The notes under the pieces: model-generated
The model's input: only the letters and a program-made list of their open reading frames with translations
Databases searched by the model: none
Told to the model about the DNA's origin: nothing
Shown: positions 27,623 through 35,734 of the stretch, piece after piece
Layout of the letters: each line of letters begins with the position of its first letter
Numbering within the stretch: position 1 is the first letter of the stretch
Translations under genes and position numbers: made by a program
Assembly: GCF_003007715.1 (NCBI RefSeq)
Contig: NZ_PXNO01000019.1
Coordinates: 186,001-250,000, forward strand
Length of the DNA: 64,000 nt
Direction of reading: 5' to 3'
Source of the DNA: Marinobacter shengliensis
GTDB lineage: Bacteria; Pseudomonadota; Gammaproteobacteria; Pseudomonadales; Oleiphilaceae

Positions 27623-28572
27623 GCGGTAATCGTGTCACCGGCCGCGGTCCGCAACAGCAGCTCGCCATGGCGGCCAATTCGGCCATCGACCACCTCTGAC
27701 ATCAGGTCAAGAAACCGCTGTTCCTGGTTCATTAACGCCGGCGCGCAGGCCATCAGCGTGGTGGCCGGCGGCGTAAAGCTCAGGCCTTCTCCGGTCAGCC
27801 GGAAACCACCGGAATAGCGGTTACAGGAGGCCCGGCCCGCAACCCGCCCTTCGTCAAGAAACTCGATCGTGATCCGGGACCGGTCGATGATCCCGCTGCC
27901 GGCAAGATCCTCAACAACCCATTCCGCACCGCGGAACAAACGTTCCCGGTCACCACCGCAGCCCATGAAGGTTTCACCGTCCAGGGTCAACCGAACCTGC
28001 GCCGGATACTGGGCCCCGGCCATGTCGTCCTCGCACAGCTGGTGGGCTATGCGGAATTCCAGTGCCTGACCGTCGAACCGTGCCTCGTAGGTTCGCCCGT
28101 GCCGGTTGGCCAATGTTTCATTCAACACGATCTGCTCGCTGAGCTGCTGATCGTATGGACGGCTCAGGGTCATCTGGTTCTGCTCAATCTGCACCGACCA
28201 GAAGGGCTCGGTACCGATGGCACGAAACGAACTTTCGATGGCCCCCGGCTCCAGGCACTCGGGATAGACCTGTCCGCGCAATGTCAGTGTGCCCCGCTCT
28301 CCCTTGCCCCAGAAACTGGTATCCGGGTCGCCCGGCGCCTTGTAGAGCGCACCGGAGGCAGCCACTGCCGGCTTCAGAAGTACCCGCTTGTTCAGGTATT
28401 CCAGCCCCACCAGATCACTGCCTTCGGAGCTGGTCATCCGGACATCCAGCTGACCGCAGCGATATTGGCCAAAATCGGACAAGCCCTCGGTTTGTGGATG
28501 GGAGGCACAGGCTGCCAGGGTGAGGCCCGTCAGCGCCACGACGGACAACGGCAATACTCGTCGCAAAAACAT
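27595..28572 (-). CDS. Three-domain lipoprotein: MliC-like, COG3650-like, META domain
   Basis: A 325-residue outer-membrane lipoprotein (lipobox LAAC near residue 22). An MliC-like lysozyme-inhibitor domain comes first (FGQYRCGQLDVRM, SGALYKAPGDPDTSFWGKGE), then a COG3650-type segment (FRAIGTEPFWSVQIEQNQ), then a META/HslJ domain (AEWVVEDLAG, DEGRVAGRASCNRYSGGF, TLMACAPALMNQEQRFLDLM). ATG at 28572 is taken because GAGG lies eight bases before it; GTG at 28578 is in frame too. The related single META lipoprotein lies 403 bases upstream, beyond a mobile element. Confidence 0.82.
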   Translation of the reverse strand: MFLRRVLPLSVVALTGLTLAACASHPQTEGLSDFGQYRCGQLDVRMTSSEGSDLVGLEYLNKRVLLKPAVAASGALYKAPGDPDTSFWGKGERGTLTLRGQVYPECLEPGAIESSFRAIGTEPFWSVQIEQNQMTLSRPYDQQLSEQIVLNETLANRHGRTYEARFDGQALEFRIAHQLCEDDMAGAQYPAQVRLTLDGETFMGCGGDRERLFRGAEWVVEDLAGSGIIDRSRITIEFLDEGRVAGRASCNRYSGGFRLTGEGLSFTPPATTLMACAPALMNQEQRFLDLMSEVVDGRIGRHGELLLRTAAGDTITAYKSGSESL

Positions 28573-28606
28573 GAACACATCCTCTGTTGTTCCATACTAC
28601 AGGTCG

Positions 28607-28876
28607 CTAGTGTCCCGTCTGGCTAATTCCTTAATCTACTGCTTGCCTCTGAGGACTCTGACCAAGGCGTCAGTCTGCAGATGTGGTGGTTCCACATCAA
28701 GGACTGACAACACCGGCTCAGAGTCCTCAGAGGCAAGCCCTTCGGGAGCTCCTGAGAAGCCGAAAAGCGTCGTTCTGCTGTCTCGATTTGGAACCACCAA
28801 ACCTTCACCAGCACGCCTAGCTCTTCGGCTTCTCAGGAGCTCAGTAGATTAAGGAATTAGCCAGACGGGACACTAG
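28607..28876. mobile_element. Non-coding MITE-like element with 31-35 bp terminal inverted repeats and cloverleaf-like folding
   Basis: Ends 28607-28641 and 28842-28876 are perfect 35-base inverted repeats, each bounded by CTAG; if CTAG is a target duplication the element is 28611-28872 with 31-base ends starting TGTCCCGTCTGG. Inside are two more perfect inverted repeats: 28641-28661 with 28718-28738 (21 bp) and 28746-28764 with 28824-28842 (19 bp). Two 7-bp stems (28669-28675/28702-28708 and 28680-28686/28692-28698) sit in the loop of the first. No plausible protein is encoded. It fills most of the 403-base gap between two META-lipoprotein genes; the rest of that gap shows nothing else. Confidence 0.85.
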
Positions 28877-28975
28877 TTTAGAGATTCCCGGCGCGATTAA
28901 CCATCATTGCGGTCACGGGAACCTTGCATCCCGGAAAACAACCTTCGACGTGTCTCAGACAACCAGCGGAGCGGA

Positions 28976-29416
28976 TTACTCCCGACCGCTGGACTGTGGT
29001 ACCGCAGTCATTTTTGTTCCATCGGCCGTTTCAAGCACCAATCGGCCGTCAGCCTCGAACTGATAATGCTGTACATCCCCCAGCAGCTTCAGAAACCGGT
29101 TTTCCTGCTGCATCAGAGGTTCAGGGCACGCCATGCGGGTGGCCGCCATGCGAGAGAGTTCAAGCTGGGTGCCATTGGCATCCCAGCCCCCCTGGTAGCG
29201 GTTGCAGGAGGCACTTCCGGAAACCCGCCCTTCGTCAGTAAAGGCGATGGTGACATCACTGCCTTCTGCCACCGGGTCGCCGTCAATTTCCTCGACCTGC
29301 CACTGACTCCCTGCCAGGTTCATGGTTTTTCCCGTCGCCCGCTCCTGGGACAGGGAACATCCCCATAACGACCCGGTGACCAACAACATAGCGAGGATAT
29401 TCTTTGCAAGACTCAT
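28976..29416 (-). CDS. META-domain (HslJ-like) lipoprotein
   Basis: A 146-residue lipoprotein: signal peptide with lipobox LWGC (Cys20) and one META domain (GSQWQVEEIDG, DEGRVSGSASCNRYQGGW, RMACPEPLMQQENRFLKLL). CAGGGGG lies about four to eight bases before the ATG. It closely resembles the third domain of the lipoprotein at 27595-28572, on the same strand, so the pair probably arose by duplication. HslJ-type proteins are linked to envelope stress and novobiocin resistance; function here is not known. Confidence 0.87.
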   Translation of the reverse strand: MSLAKNILAMLLVTGSLWGCSLSQERATGKTMNLAGSQWQVEEIDGDPVAEGSDVTIAFTDEGRVSGSASCNRYQGGWDANGTQLELSRMAATRMACPEPLMQQENRFLKLLGDVQHYQFEADGRLVLETADGTKMTAVPQSSGRE

Positions 29417-29525
29417 ATAACCCCCTGAAATTTATGGAACAACCTTCACAGTCTACGCCTCGCCTGGTGGGAAATCGCTGACAGAAGCGTTAATCTTGCG
29501 TCATCAAAACACCGGGAGCACACCC

Positions 29526-30263
29526 ATGACTGTCAAGCTCTACCAGTTCTGTATTTCCCACTATTCGGAGAAAGCCCGCTGGGCACTGGACTACAAAGGC
29601 GTCAACTACAAGCCGATCAACCTGCTCCCGGGCCAACACGCGCGAACCATCACACAAATGACCAGGGCGGATTCCTCGGTGCCGGTGCTGGACCATAACG
29701 GCCAGATCATTCAGGGCTCAGCGCAGATCGTGGATTATCTGGACCAGATGTTCCCCGACAACCCTCTGACACCGGAAGACCCAGTACTTCGTGAACAGGC
29801 CCTGGAATGGGAAAAAAAGCTGGATGAACAAGTTGGGCCAGCGATTCGCACCTGGGTCTATCACTACTTTCTGCAACGGCCCAAAGTGGTGGTTCCTTTG
29901 CTCGCCGCCGGCACCCCGTTCTATAACCGGATTCTGCTCAGCCTGGCCTTCAGCCGGGTGGACGAGATCATGCGTAAGTGGATGAAGATCAACCAGAAAA
30001 CGGCAGATGCGGCGCAACAGACCCTGGAGCAGCTAGTCACCGAACTGGCGGACATCTACCGCCAGCGGCCCTACCTGGTGGGCGACCGGTTCAGCCGGGC
30101 AGATCTGGCCGCCGCAGCCCTGCTGGCGCCGCTGTTCCAACCGCCCCAATATCCAGTGCCCTGGCCAAAACCCGCCCGTATTCCCAAACCGGTACAAAGC
30201 TGGCTGGAAGAGTGGCGCCCCAAACTCGAGCCGATCGAAGCCGTGTACCAGAAGCATCGCTGA
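29526..30263 (+). CDS. Glutathione S-transferase family protein
   Basis: A 245-residue protein. Residues 1-80 are the thioredoxin-like domain (MTVKLYQFCISHYSEKARWA with a Cys-x-x-x-x-Ser site, SSVPVLDHNGQIIQGSAQIV), followed by a helical domain (DRFSRADLAAAALLAPLF). ATG at 29526 gives the usual start; the open frame from 29496 adds ten unsupported residues. It is a different subfamily from the enzyme at 24085. Stands alone, divergent from the META lipoprotein gene. Confidence 0.87.
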   Translation: MTVKLYQFCISHYSEKARWALDYKGVNYKPINLLPGQHARTITQMTRADSSVPVLDHNGQIIQGSAQIVDYLDQMFPDNPLTPEDPVLREQALEWEKKLDEQVGPAIRTWVYHYFLQRPKVVVPLLAAGTPFYNRILLSLAFSRVDEIMRKWMKINQKTADAAQQTLEQLVTELADIYRQRPYLVGDRFSRADLAAAALLAPLFQPPQYPVPWPKPARIPKPVQSWLEEWRPKLEPIEAVYQKHR

Positions 30264-30320
30264 CGGTGTTCGTGTGTCGGAAACCGCCACTTGCGCTGAC
30301 GTAATAGGACAGCGTGTTTG

Positions 30321-30354
30321 GCGATGATTGTGCCAAGGCGATGATTGTGCCAAG
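30321..30354. repeat. Tandem duplication of a 17-base unit upstream of the sterol-desaturase-like gene
   Basis: GCGATGATTGTGCCAAG occurs twice back to back (30321-30337 and 30338-30354). The first copy with its left flank reads TTGGC-N9-GCCAA, a symmetric operator-like pattern. It ends 35 bases before the start codon at 30390, so it lies where a promoter or leader would be. Confidence 0.7.
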
Positions 30355-30389
30355 ATAGACCCTGAACAAGAACAACACCGGGTTCCTTA

Positions 30390-31364
30390 ATGGTACTGAT
30401 AGACATGATGCAGGCGGTGCTGGAAAACAGCGGCCTGCTGGCACTCTGGCAAACCGTAGCCCCTTGGCTGGCACTGGATGAGCGCCAGCTTATTTTTGTG
30501 GTAGCCACACCGATTTTCGTCAGCGTTACCCTGTGGGAATACCTGAAAATCCGCCACGACCCGGCGCTGATGGATACCCGCGAGGCGGTCCGGAATTTCG
30601 CCCTGGGCGCTGGCTACCAGACCACAGAGCTGTTGTTCGCAGGCATGATCGCTTTTCCGGTTTATGCCCTGTGTTATCACTTCCGACTGTTCGACCTCGA
30701 GCTCAACTGGCTCACTGCCTTTCTGACCTTCCTGGGTGTCGACTTCTGTTTTTACTGGATGCACCGGGCCAGTCACCGGATGCGCTGGTTCTGGGCCGCC
30801 CACGTAGTGCACCACTCGTCAGAGCGGATGAACTTCTCAACCGCGATGCGCCAGAACGCCACCAATATTTTCAACGGCATGTGGCTGTTCTATCTGCCGC
30901 TGGCACTGGTCGGTTTCAATCCTGTCTGGATTGGCGTGGCCTATGCGTTTTCTCTGGTCTACCAGTTTTTTATCCACACCACGCTGGTTGGGAGACTGCC
31001 CGCCTGGGTCGAAACGGTATTCAACACGCCAAGTCATCACCGGGTCCATCACGGTCGCAACCCCGGCTACATCGATCGTAATTATGGCGGCACGCTGATC
31101 ATCTGGGATCGACTGTTTGGCACCTTCGTGGACGAAGATGCCAAGGACCCGCCCGAGTACGGCATCACCCGCCCGGTGGCCTCAAATAACCTGATTGTGC
31201 TGTGGACCCACGAATACGTGGACCTGTTCCGCGACATGCAACAGCCAGGCGGACTATTGTCTCGACTCAAACACCTGTGGAAACCGCCGGAGTGGCAACG
31301 CCCGGCCGCAAAGGAACCCGGCCAGGACCATGCGCAAACAGACCCTGCTACTGACAACCCCTGA
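30390..31364 (+). CDS. Fatty acid hydroxylase / sterol desaturase family membrane protein
   Basis: A 324-residue membrane protein with about four to five hydrophobic segments and the di-iron histidine clusters of the family: HRASH, HVVHHSSE and HHRVHH, with NFSTAMRQN between them. Members hydroxylate or desaturate lipids using O2. The C-terminal 25 residues are charged and low-complexity. An in-frame ATG at 30405 is an alternative start. The end overlaps the next lipase gene by 35 bases, so the two probably form an operon acting on lipids. Confidence 0.88.
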   Translation: MVLIDMMQAVLENSGLLALWQTVAPWLALDERQLIFVVATPIFVSVTLWEYLKIRHDPALMDTREAVRNFALGAGYQTTELLFAGMIAFPVYALCYHFRLFDLELNWLTAFLTFLGVDFCFYWMHRASHRMRWFWAAHVVHHSSERMNFSTAMRQNATNIFNGMWLFYLPLALVGFNPVWIGVAYAFSLVYQFFIHTTLVGRLPAWVETVFNTPSHHRVHHGRNPGYIDRNYGGTLIIWDRLFGTFVDEDAKDPPEYGITRPVASNNLIVLWTHEYVDLFRDMQQPGGLLSRLKHLWKPPEWQRPAAKEPGQDHAQTDPATDNP

Positions 31365-32265
31365 CAACCATCAGATCAACGCGACCCTGTTTGAGCCAGA
31401 GCCGTCACCCGACTGCTGCCTGATCATCAGTCACGGCATGGCCGAACATGGCGACCGCTATGCGGCCCTGGCCTCCTGGCTAGCCGGCCAGGGCGTGGCG
31501 GTCATCAGCTATCACCATCGCGGCCATGGCCCGGGCAGTGGTCACCCGGGACACTACGCAGACTCGGACGGCTGGCAGAAAGTGGTGGACGACCTGAACC
31601 AGGTGGTCCACTACGCCCGGGAACAGATGCCGGGCATTCCAGTCGCCCTGCTGGGCCACAGCATGGGCTCGTTCATTGCCCAAAGTTACGCCCAGGAATA
31701 CGGCCAGAACCTGGATACGCTGATCCTGAGCGCGACCAACCGAATCCACACAGCTGAACTTCGGCTCTCGCTGCTACTGGTGCGCCTGATACGGGCGTTG
31801 CGTGGGCAGCGGCACGCCAGCAAGACCATTGCCCGGATGACGTTTGGCAAATTTAATCGAATGTTCAAACCCAACCGCACGCCCTGTGACTGGCTCAGTC
31901 GGGACCCACATCAGGTGGATCTGTACCTGGCCGACCCCTGGTGTGGATTCGAATGCACCACCGGGCTATGGCAAGACTTTATCCAGGGTATGCTGTCGAT
32001 CAATCCCGCCCGGTGGCGCCCGGACCTGCCCGTTCACCTGTTCGCCGGCACCGATGACCCGGTGGGCGAAATGGGCAAAGGCATACGCCGCCACTTTCAG
32101 GCCATTCGGGAGGCCGGCGTGCAACAAGTCACCCTCCGGCTGTTTGAGGGCGGGCGTCACGAAACGCTGAACGAAACCAATGCTGACGTGGTCTGGCAGC
32201 ATCTGCTGCAATGCTTGCCAGGCCGAAGCCAGGGCCTCAGGCGCGACAAGGCCCTGGCAGGCTGA
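31330..32265 (+). CDS. Alpha/beta hydrolase, monoacylglycerol lipase-like
   Basis: A 311-residue serine hydrolase from ATG 31330 (MRKQTLLLTTPDNHQINATL). The HGMAEHGDRY oxyanion region, YHHRGHGPG and the elbow LLGHSMGSFIAQ with catalytic Ser match monoglyceride lipase/lysophospholipase relatives; GTDDPVGEMGKG and EGGRHETLNE give the Asp and His. No signal peptide. It overlaps the desaturase gene, suggesting a joint lipid-related function. Confidence 0.86.
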   Translation: MRKQTLLLTTPDNHQINATLFEPEPSPDCCLIISHGMAEHGDRYAALASWLAGQGVAVISYHHRGHGPGSGHPGHYADSDGWQKVVDDLNQVVHYAREQMPGIPVALLGHSMGSFIAQSYAQEYGQNLDTLILSATNRIHTAELRLSLLLVRLIRALRGQRHASKTIARMTFGKFNRMFKPNRTPCDWLSRDPHQVDLYLADPWCGFECTTGLWQDFIQGMLSINPARWRPDLPVHLFAGTDDPVGEMGKGIRRHFQAIREAGVQQVTLRLFEGGRHETLNETNADVVWQHLLQCLPGRSQGLRRDKALAG

Positions 32266-32355
32266 CATCACCGGCATGGTTTCTGGCCTGTTTGGCCGCA
32301 GAGCCTGCCACCGGATACCGCTAACCTGATCAGACTTCAACGCCACCACAAGGTA

Positions 32356-33246
32356 ATGATCAGCGTGAGTATCGAACAAGAACATTGGGTGACCAGCGGT
32401 GACCTGCTCCTGTACGCCAGAGTCGAAGGTAATCCCCAGGCCACGCCATTGGTATTGGTACACGGCTACCCGGACAACCACAGTGTCTGGGATAAGGTGA
32501 CCGAGCAACTGAAAAAGGATTATCTGGTCGTCCGCTATGACGTTCGGGGCGCTGGCCGCTCCGACAAGCCTGCCAGGACCAGAGCCTATCGCATGAAGTG
32601 GCTCGCGCAGGACCTCAAGGCCGTGGCTAACGCGGTGATCCCGGATCGCAGCTTCCACCTGGTGGCCCACGACTGGGGCTCTATCCAGAGCTGGGAAACG
32701 GTGACCACCGGAGCCCTGGATGGGCGCATTCGATCCTACACCGCCATTTCGGGACCTTGCCTGGATCACGTGGGCTACTGGTTGCGGGACCAGATCATGG
32801 CACCCCGCTCCGGGGGCACCACCAAGGTCCTGAAGCAGCTGGCCAGCTCCTGGTATGTGTTCATGTTCCAGTTGCCGGTGCTGCCAGAAACCCTGTGGAA
32901 GGCCGGCCTCGACTGCTTGTGGCCGGGGTATCTTCGCAAACACGAACAGATTGCCGATGCCCAGTTCAGCGAATACCAGAAAGCCGACGGCCACTATGGC
33001 GTCAAACTCTACCGGGCCAACTTTATCCGCAAGCTGCTGCGACCAGAACCGCGACTGGCAGGCTGCCCGGTGCAGGTGATCATCCCCACCCGCGATGCCT
33101 ATGTGGGCCGCCAACTCACCGAGAACCTGGCCCGCTGGACCGGCAAGCTGACCCTGCAGGAACTGGACACCACGCACTGGGCGCCCATCACCGAACCGGC
33201 GGCCGTATCACGGTCTGTGCGGGAGTTTGTCGAAGCCCATCGCTGA
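32356..33246 (+). CDS. Alpha/beta hydrolase, epoxide hydrolase/haloalkane dehalogenase-like
   Basis: A 296-residue hydrolase with LVLVHGYPDNHSVWDKV (HGYP oxyanion motif), VVRYDVRGAGRSDKP and LVAHDWGSIQSWE, where HDWG places Asp as the nucleophile, as in epoxide hydrolases and dehalogenases. TTHWAPITEPA supplies the His. GTG at 32365 is a possible alternative start. A terminator hairpin follows 22 bases after the stop. Confidence 0.85.
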   Translation: MISVSIEQEHWVTSGDLLLYARVEGNPQATPLVLVHGYPDNHSVWDKVTEQLKKDYLVVRYDVRGAGRSDKPARTRAYRMKWLAQDLKAVANAVIPDRSFHLVAHDWGSIQSWETVTTGALDGRIRSYTAISGPCLDHVGYWLRDQIMAPRSGGTTKVLKQLASSWYVFMFQLPVLPETLWKAGLDCLWPGYLRKHEQIADAQFSEYQKADGHYGVKLYRANFIRKLLRPEPRLAGCPVQVIIPTRDAYVGRQLTENLARWTGKLTLQELDTTHWAPITEPAAVSRSVREFVEAHR

Positions 33247-33267
33247 TAAGGGCGACCACCACAACGC

Positions 33268-33296
33268 AAAAGGCCGCTGAAATTCAGCGGCCTTTT
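33268..33296. terminator. Bidirectional rho-independent terminator between hydrolase and crp
   Basis: AAAAGGCCGCTGAA and its near-exact complement TTCAGCGGCCTTTT form a 14-base stem with almost no loop, with A- and T-runs at the ends. It can serve both the hydrolase (plus strand) and crp (minus strand). Confidence 0.9.
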
Positions 33297-33320
33297 GGGC
33301 AGTTGCCAGGTGGGAATCGT

Positions 33321-33962
33321 TCAGCGGGTGCCGTACACCACCATGGTTTTGCCCTTGACCCGAACCAGACCCTGGTCTTCCAGCGTTTTCAGAACGCGGC
33401 CCACCATCTCCCGGGAACAACCAACAATACGGCCAATCTCCTGGCGAGTGATCTTGATCTGCATGCCATCGGGATGGGTCATGGCGTCTGGCTCCTTGCA
33501 CAGGTCCAGCAGGGTGCGCGCCACCCGGCCGGTCACATCCAGGAACGCCAGGTCGCCAACCTTGCGGGTGGTCTGGCGCAGGCGAGAAGCCATCTGCTCG
33601 CCGATGAAATAGAGCACCCTCGGGTCCTGCTGGGCGATCTCACGGAACTTGGTGTAACTGATCTCCGCCACCTCACACTCGGTCTTGGCCTTGACCCAGG
33701 CACTGCGGGAATCCATGTTGTCGAACAGGCCCATTTCGCCGAAAAAGTCTCCGGCGTTCAGGTAGGCCATAATCATCTCGCGGCCATCATCGTCTTCAAT
33801 GATGACGGTGACGGAACCTTTGACGATGTAAAACAGGGAGTCGCTTTTGTCACCGGCATAAATAATGGTGCTTTTGGCGGGGTAACGCCGACGGTGGCAT
33901 TGGGAAAGGAAATAATCCAGGTGTTTGGTTTTCTGCTCAACCGGCTTGACGATGGTAGCCAT
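33321..33962 (-). CDS. crp: cAMP-activated global regulator of the Crp/Vfr type
   Basis: A 213-residue protein very similar to Pseudomonas Vfr as I recall it: [46 protein letters not shown] with the cAMP-binding Arg-Ser pair in [26 protein letters not shown], and the helix-turn-helix [23 protein letters not shown] at 33962 is preferred to one four codons earlier. Divergent from the OsmC gene; in Pseudomonas vfr adjoins trpC, here 30 kb away. Confidence 0.95.
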   Translation of the reverse strand: MATIVKPVEQKTKHLDYFLSQCHRRRYPAKSTIIYAGDKSDSLFYIVKGSVTVIIEDDDGREMIMAYLNAGDFFGEMGLFDNMDSRSAWVKAKTECEVAEISYTKFREIAQQDPRVLYFIGEQMASRLRQTTRKVGDLAFLDVTGRVARTLLDLCKEPDAMTHPDGMQIKITRQEIGRIVGCSREMVGRVLKTLEDQGLVRVKGKTMVVYGTR

Positions 33963-34242
33963 AGTGCGGGACATGCCTCCTCAGAGTCTGGCGATTCCTG
34001 ATGTTTTTCTGCCCCGCATTTCCTTGCGGGTTTCGCGATTTTTATTGTTTGCAGCGCAACTTATAACAAGAAGGTCATCTTTCGGCAACTCGAAAGCGGA
34101 TACAAGATGTATCTGGGATCAATGCCTCTTTGGTCGCAAGCGGTAGCTGTCGCCACTATCAGACTGTGCTAGCATCCTCCATCAGGCTCCGGAGCAACCT
34201 TGATCACATCCGGACATAAACCATCACCCATGGGAGAACCCG

Positions 34243-34665
34243 ATGAAAGCAACCGTCGACTGGACCGGCAACGCCAGTTTCAGGGCTACCAGCGGTAGCG
34301 GCCACAGTGTGCAGATGGACGGTCCGCCCGATCATGGCGGCGAAAACCTCGGGCCACGCCCCATGGAAATGCTGTTGATGGGTGTGGGTGGCTGTTCGGC
34401 CTTTGACGTAATGAGCATCCTGAAAAAGAGCCGGCAGGAGGTCACTGCCTGCCATACCGAGCTTGAAGCAGAGCGAGCCGATGCCGTACCGGCAGTTTTT
34501 ACCAGGATTCACCTGCATTTTGTGGTCAGCGGCCACAACCTCAAAGAGAAGCAGGTCGAGCGGGCGGTCAGCCTGTCTGCTGAAAAATACTGCTCAGCGT
34601 CCATCATGCTCGGAAAAGCCGGCGTAGAGATCACTCACAGTCACGAAATCCGCGCCGCAGAGTAA
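34243..34665 (+). CDS. OsmC-like peroxide-resistance/redox protein
   Basis: A 140-residue OsmC/Ohr-superfamily protein with both redox cysteines, in GVGGCSAFDVMSI and EKYCSASIML, and the RPMEMLLMG segment. Such proteins reduce organic hydroperoxides as dimers in the cytoplasm; which substrates this one uses is not clear. GGGAGAA precedes the ATG. It lies between crp and speD, an arrangement also found in Pseudomonas. Confidence 0.9.
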   Translation: MKATVDWTGNASFRATSGSGHSVQMDGPPDHGGENLGPRPMEMLLMGVGGCSAFDVMSILKKSRQEVTACHTELEAERADAVPAVFTRIHLHFVVSGHNLKEKQVERAVSLSAEKYCSASIMLGKAGVEITHSHEIRAAE

Positions 34666-34809
34666 GCGATTTCCGTAGCCAGCGCGCCCCATGCCGCCAG
34701 TGGGGCCACCGTAACCAAAAATGTCATTGTAGATACTATTCATTGACACACACGGTATGCATAATACGCAACTTTCTCCGCAGGTCTGCGCAAAAGGTGA
34801 GCAATTATT

Positions 34810-35601
34810 ATGGAAACCAAACTCCAGCTGCACGGTTTCAACAACCTGACCAAATCCCTGAGCTTCAACATCTACGATATCTGTTACGCGCAGACCGAAG
34901 AACAGCGTGAAGCCTACATTGACTATATCGACGAGATGTACAACGCCGAGCGTCTGACCCAGATTCTGTCTGACGTGGTCAAAATCATCGGTGCCAACAT
35001 CCTCAACATTGCCCGCCAGGACTACGAGCCCCACGGCGCCTCTGTGACCATGCTGATTGCCGAGCATGAACTCACCGACAGCGAAGCCAACAATGAGGAA
35101 TCTCCGGGCCCGCTGCCCGACACCATCGTGGCGCACCTGGACAAGAGCCACGTGACCGTTCACACCTATCCGGAAAGCCATCCCCACGATGGCGTCAGCA
35201 CCTTCCGCGCCGATATCGACGTGTCCACCTGCGGCCTGATTTCACCCCTGAAGGTGTTGAACTATCTGATCCACAGTTTTGACTCCGATGTGGTCACCGT
35301 GGACTACCGGGTGCGCGGCTTCACCCGTGATGTCGATGGCACCAAGCACTACATCGACCACGACATCAACTCGATCCAGAACTACCTGACCGAAGACACC
35401 CAGAACGCCTATCAGATGATCGATGTGAATGTGTACCAGGAAAACCTGTTCCACACCAAGATGATGCTGAAAGAGTTCAACCTGGATAACTATGTCTTTG
35501 GCGTGAACGCCAACGAACTGGACCCGGCCGAAGCCCAGTCCATCGAGGACCGCCTGCGGCGCGAAATGCTGGAAATTTTCTATTCCCGCAACGTGGAATA
35601 A
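34810..35601 (+). CDS. speD: S-adenosylmethionine decarboxylase proenzyme
   Basis: Makes decarboxylated AdoMet, the aminopropyl donor for spermidine. The 263-residue length matches the E. coli-type enzyme (264). Self-cleavage at [13 protein letters not shown] converts Ser113 to the pyruvoyl cofactor; DISTCG-like [11 protein letters not shown] follows. AGGTGAG precedes the ATG. Spermidine is a building block of petrobactin, so this gene feeds the siderophore pathway, although it is not linked to it. Confidence 0.96.
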   Translation: METKLQLHGFNNLTKSLSFNIYDICYAQTEEQREAYIDYIDEMYNAERLTQILSDVVKIIGANILNIARQDYEPHGASVTMLIAEHELTDSEANNEESPGPLPDTIVAHLDKSHVTVHTYPESHPHDGVSTFRADIDVSTCGLISPLKVLNYLIHSFDSDVVTVDYRVRGFTRDVDGTKHYIDHDINSIQNYLTEDTQNAYQMIDVNVYQENLFHTKMMLKEFNLDNYVFGVNANELDPAEAQSIEDRLRREMLEIFYSRNVE

Positions 35602-35607
35602 GCTCGC

Positions 35608-35651
35608 TCAGCGGTGGCATCGCGCCACCGCTGAACTTCTTCAGTTTTTTT
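35608..35651 (+). terminator. Terminator of speD
   Basis: A perfect 11-base stem (35608-35618 with 35624-35634, loop ATCGC) is followed by a second small stem CTGAA-CTTC-TTCAG (35631-35644) directly before seven T residues. One or the other would end transcription a few bases after the speD stop. Confidence 0.85.
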
Positions 35652-35734
35652 GATCTGCCCCGCCAGAATTCTGCGTTTTCATCCTTCGTCTCTCCCCGGT
35701 TTAATAGAATCATCATCAACGAGAGGAGGACGAC

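Noticed and set aside
28607..28876. Integron attC site, CRISPR or REP cluster as explanation of the nested repeats
   Set aside because: There is no direct-repeat spacing, no integrase core sites and no gene cassette; terminal inverted repeats with CTAG ends fit a MITE-like element better.
32757..34001. Plus-strand open frame of 414 codons across the hydrolase, terminator and crp
   Set aside because: It crosses a strong terminator and overlaps two real genes in other frames.
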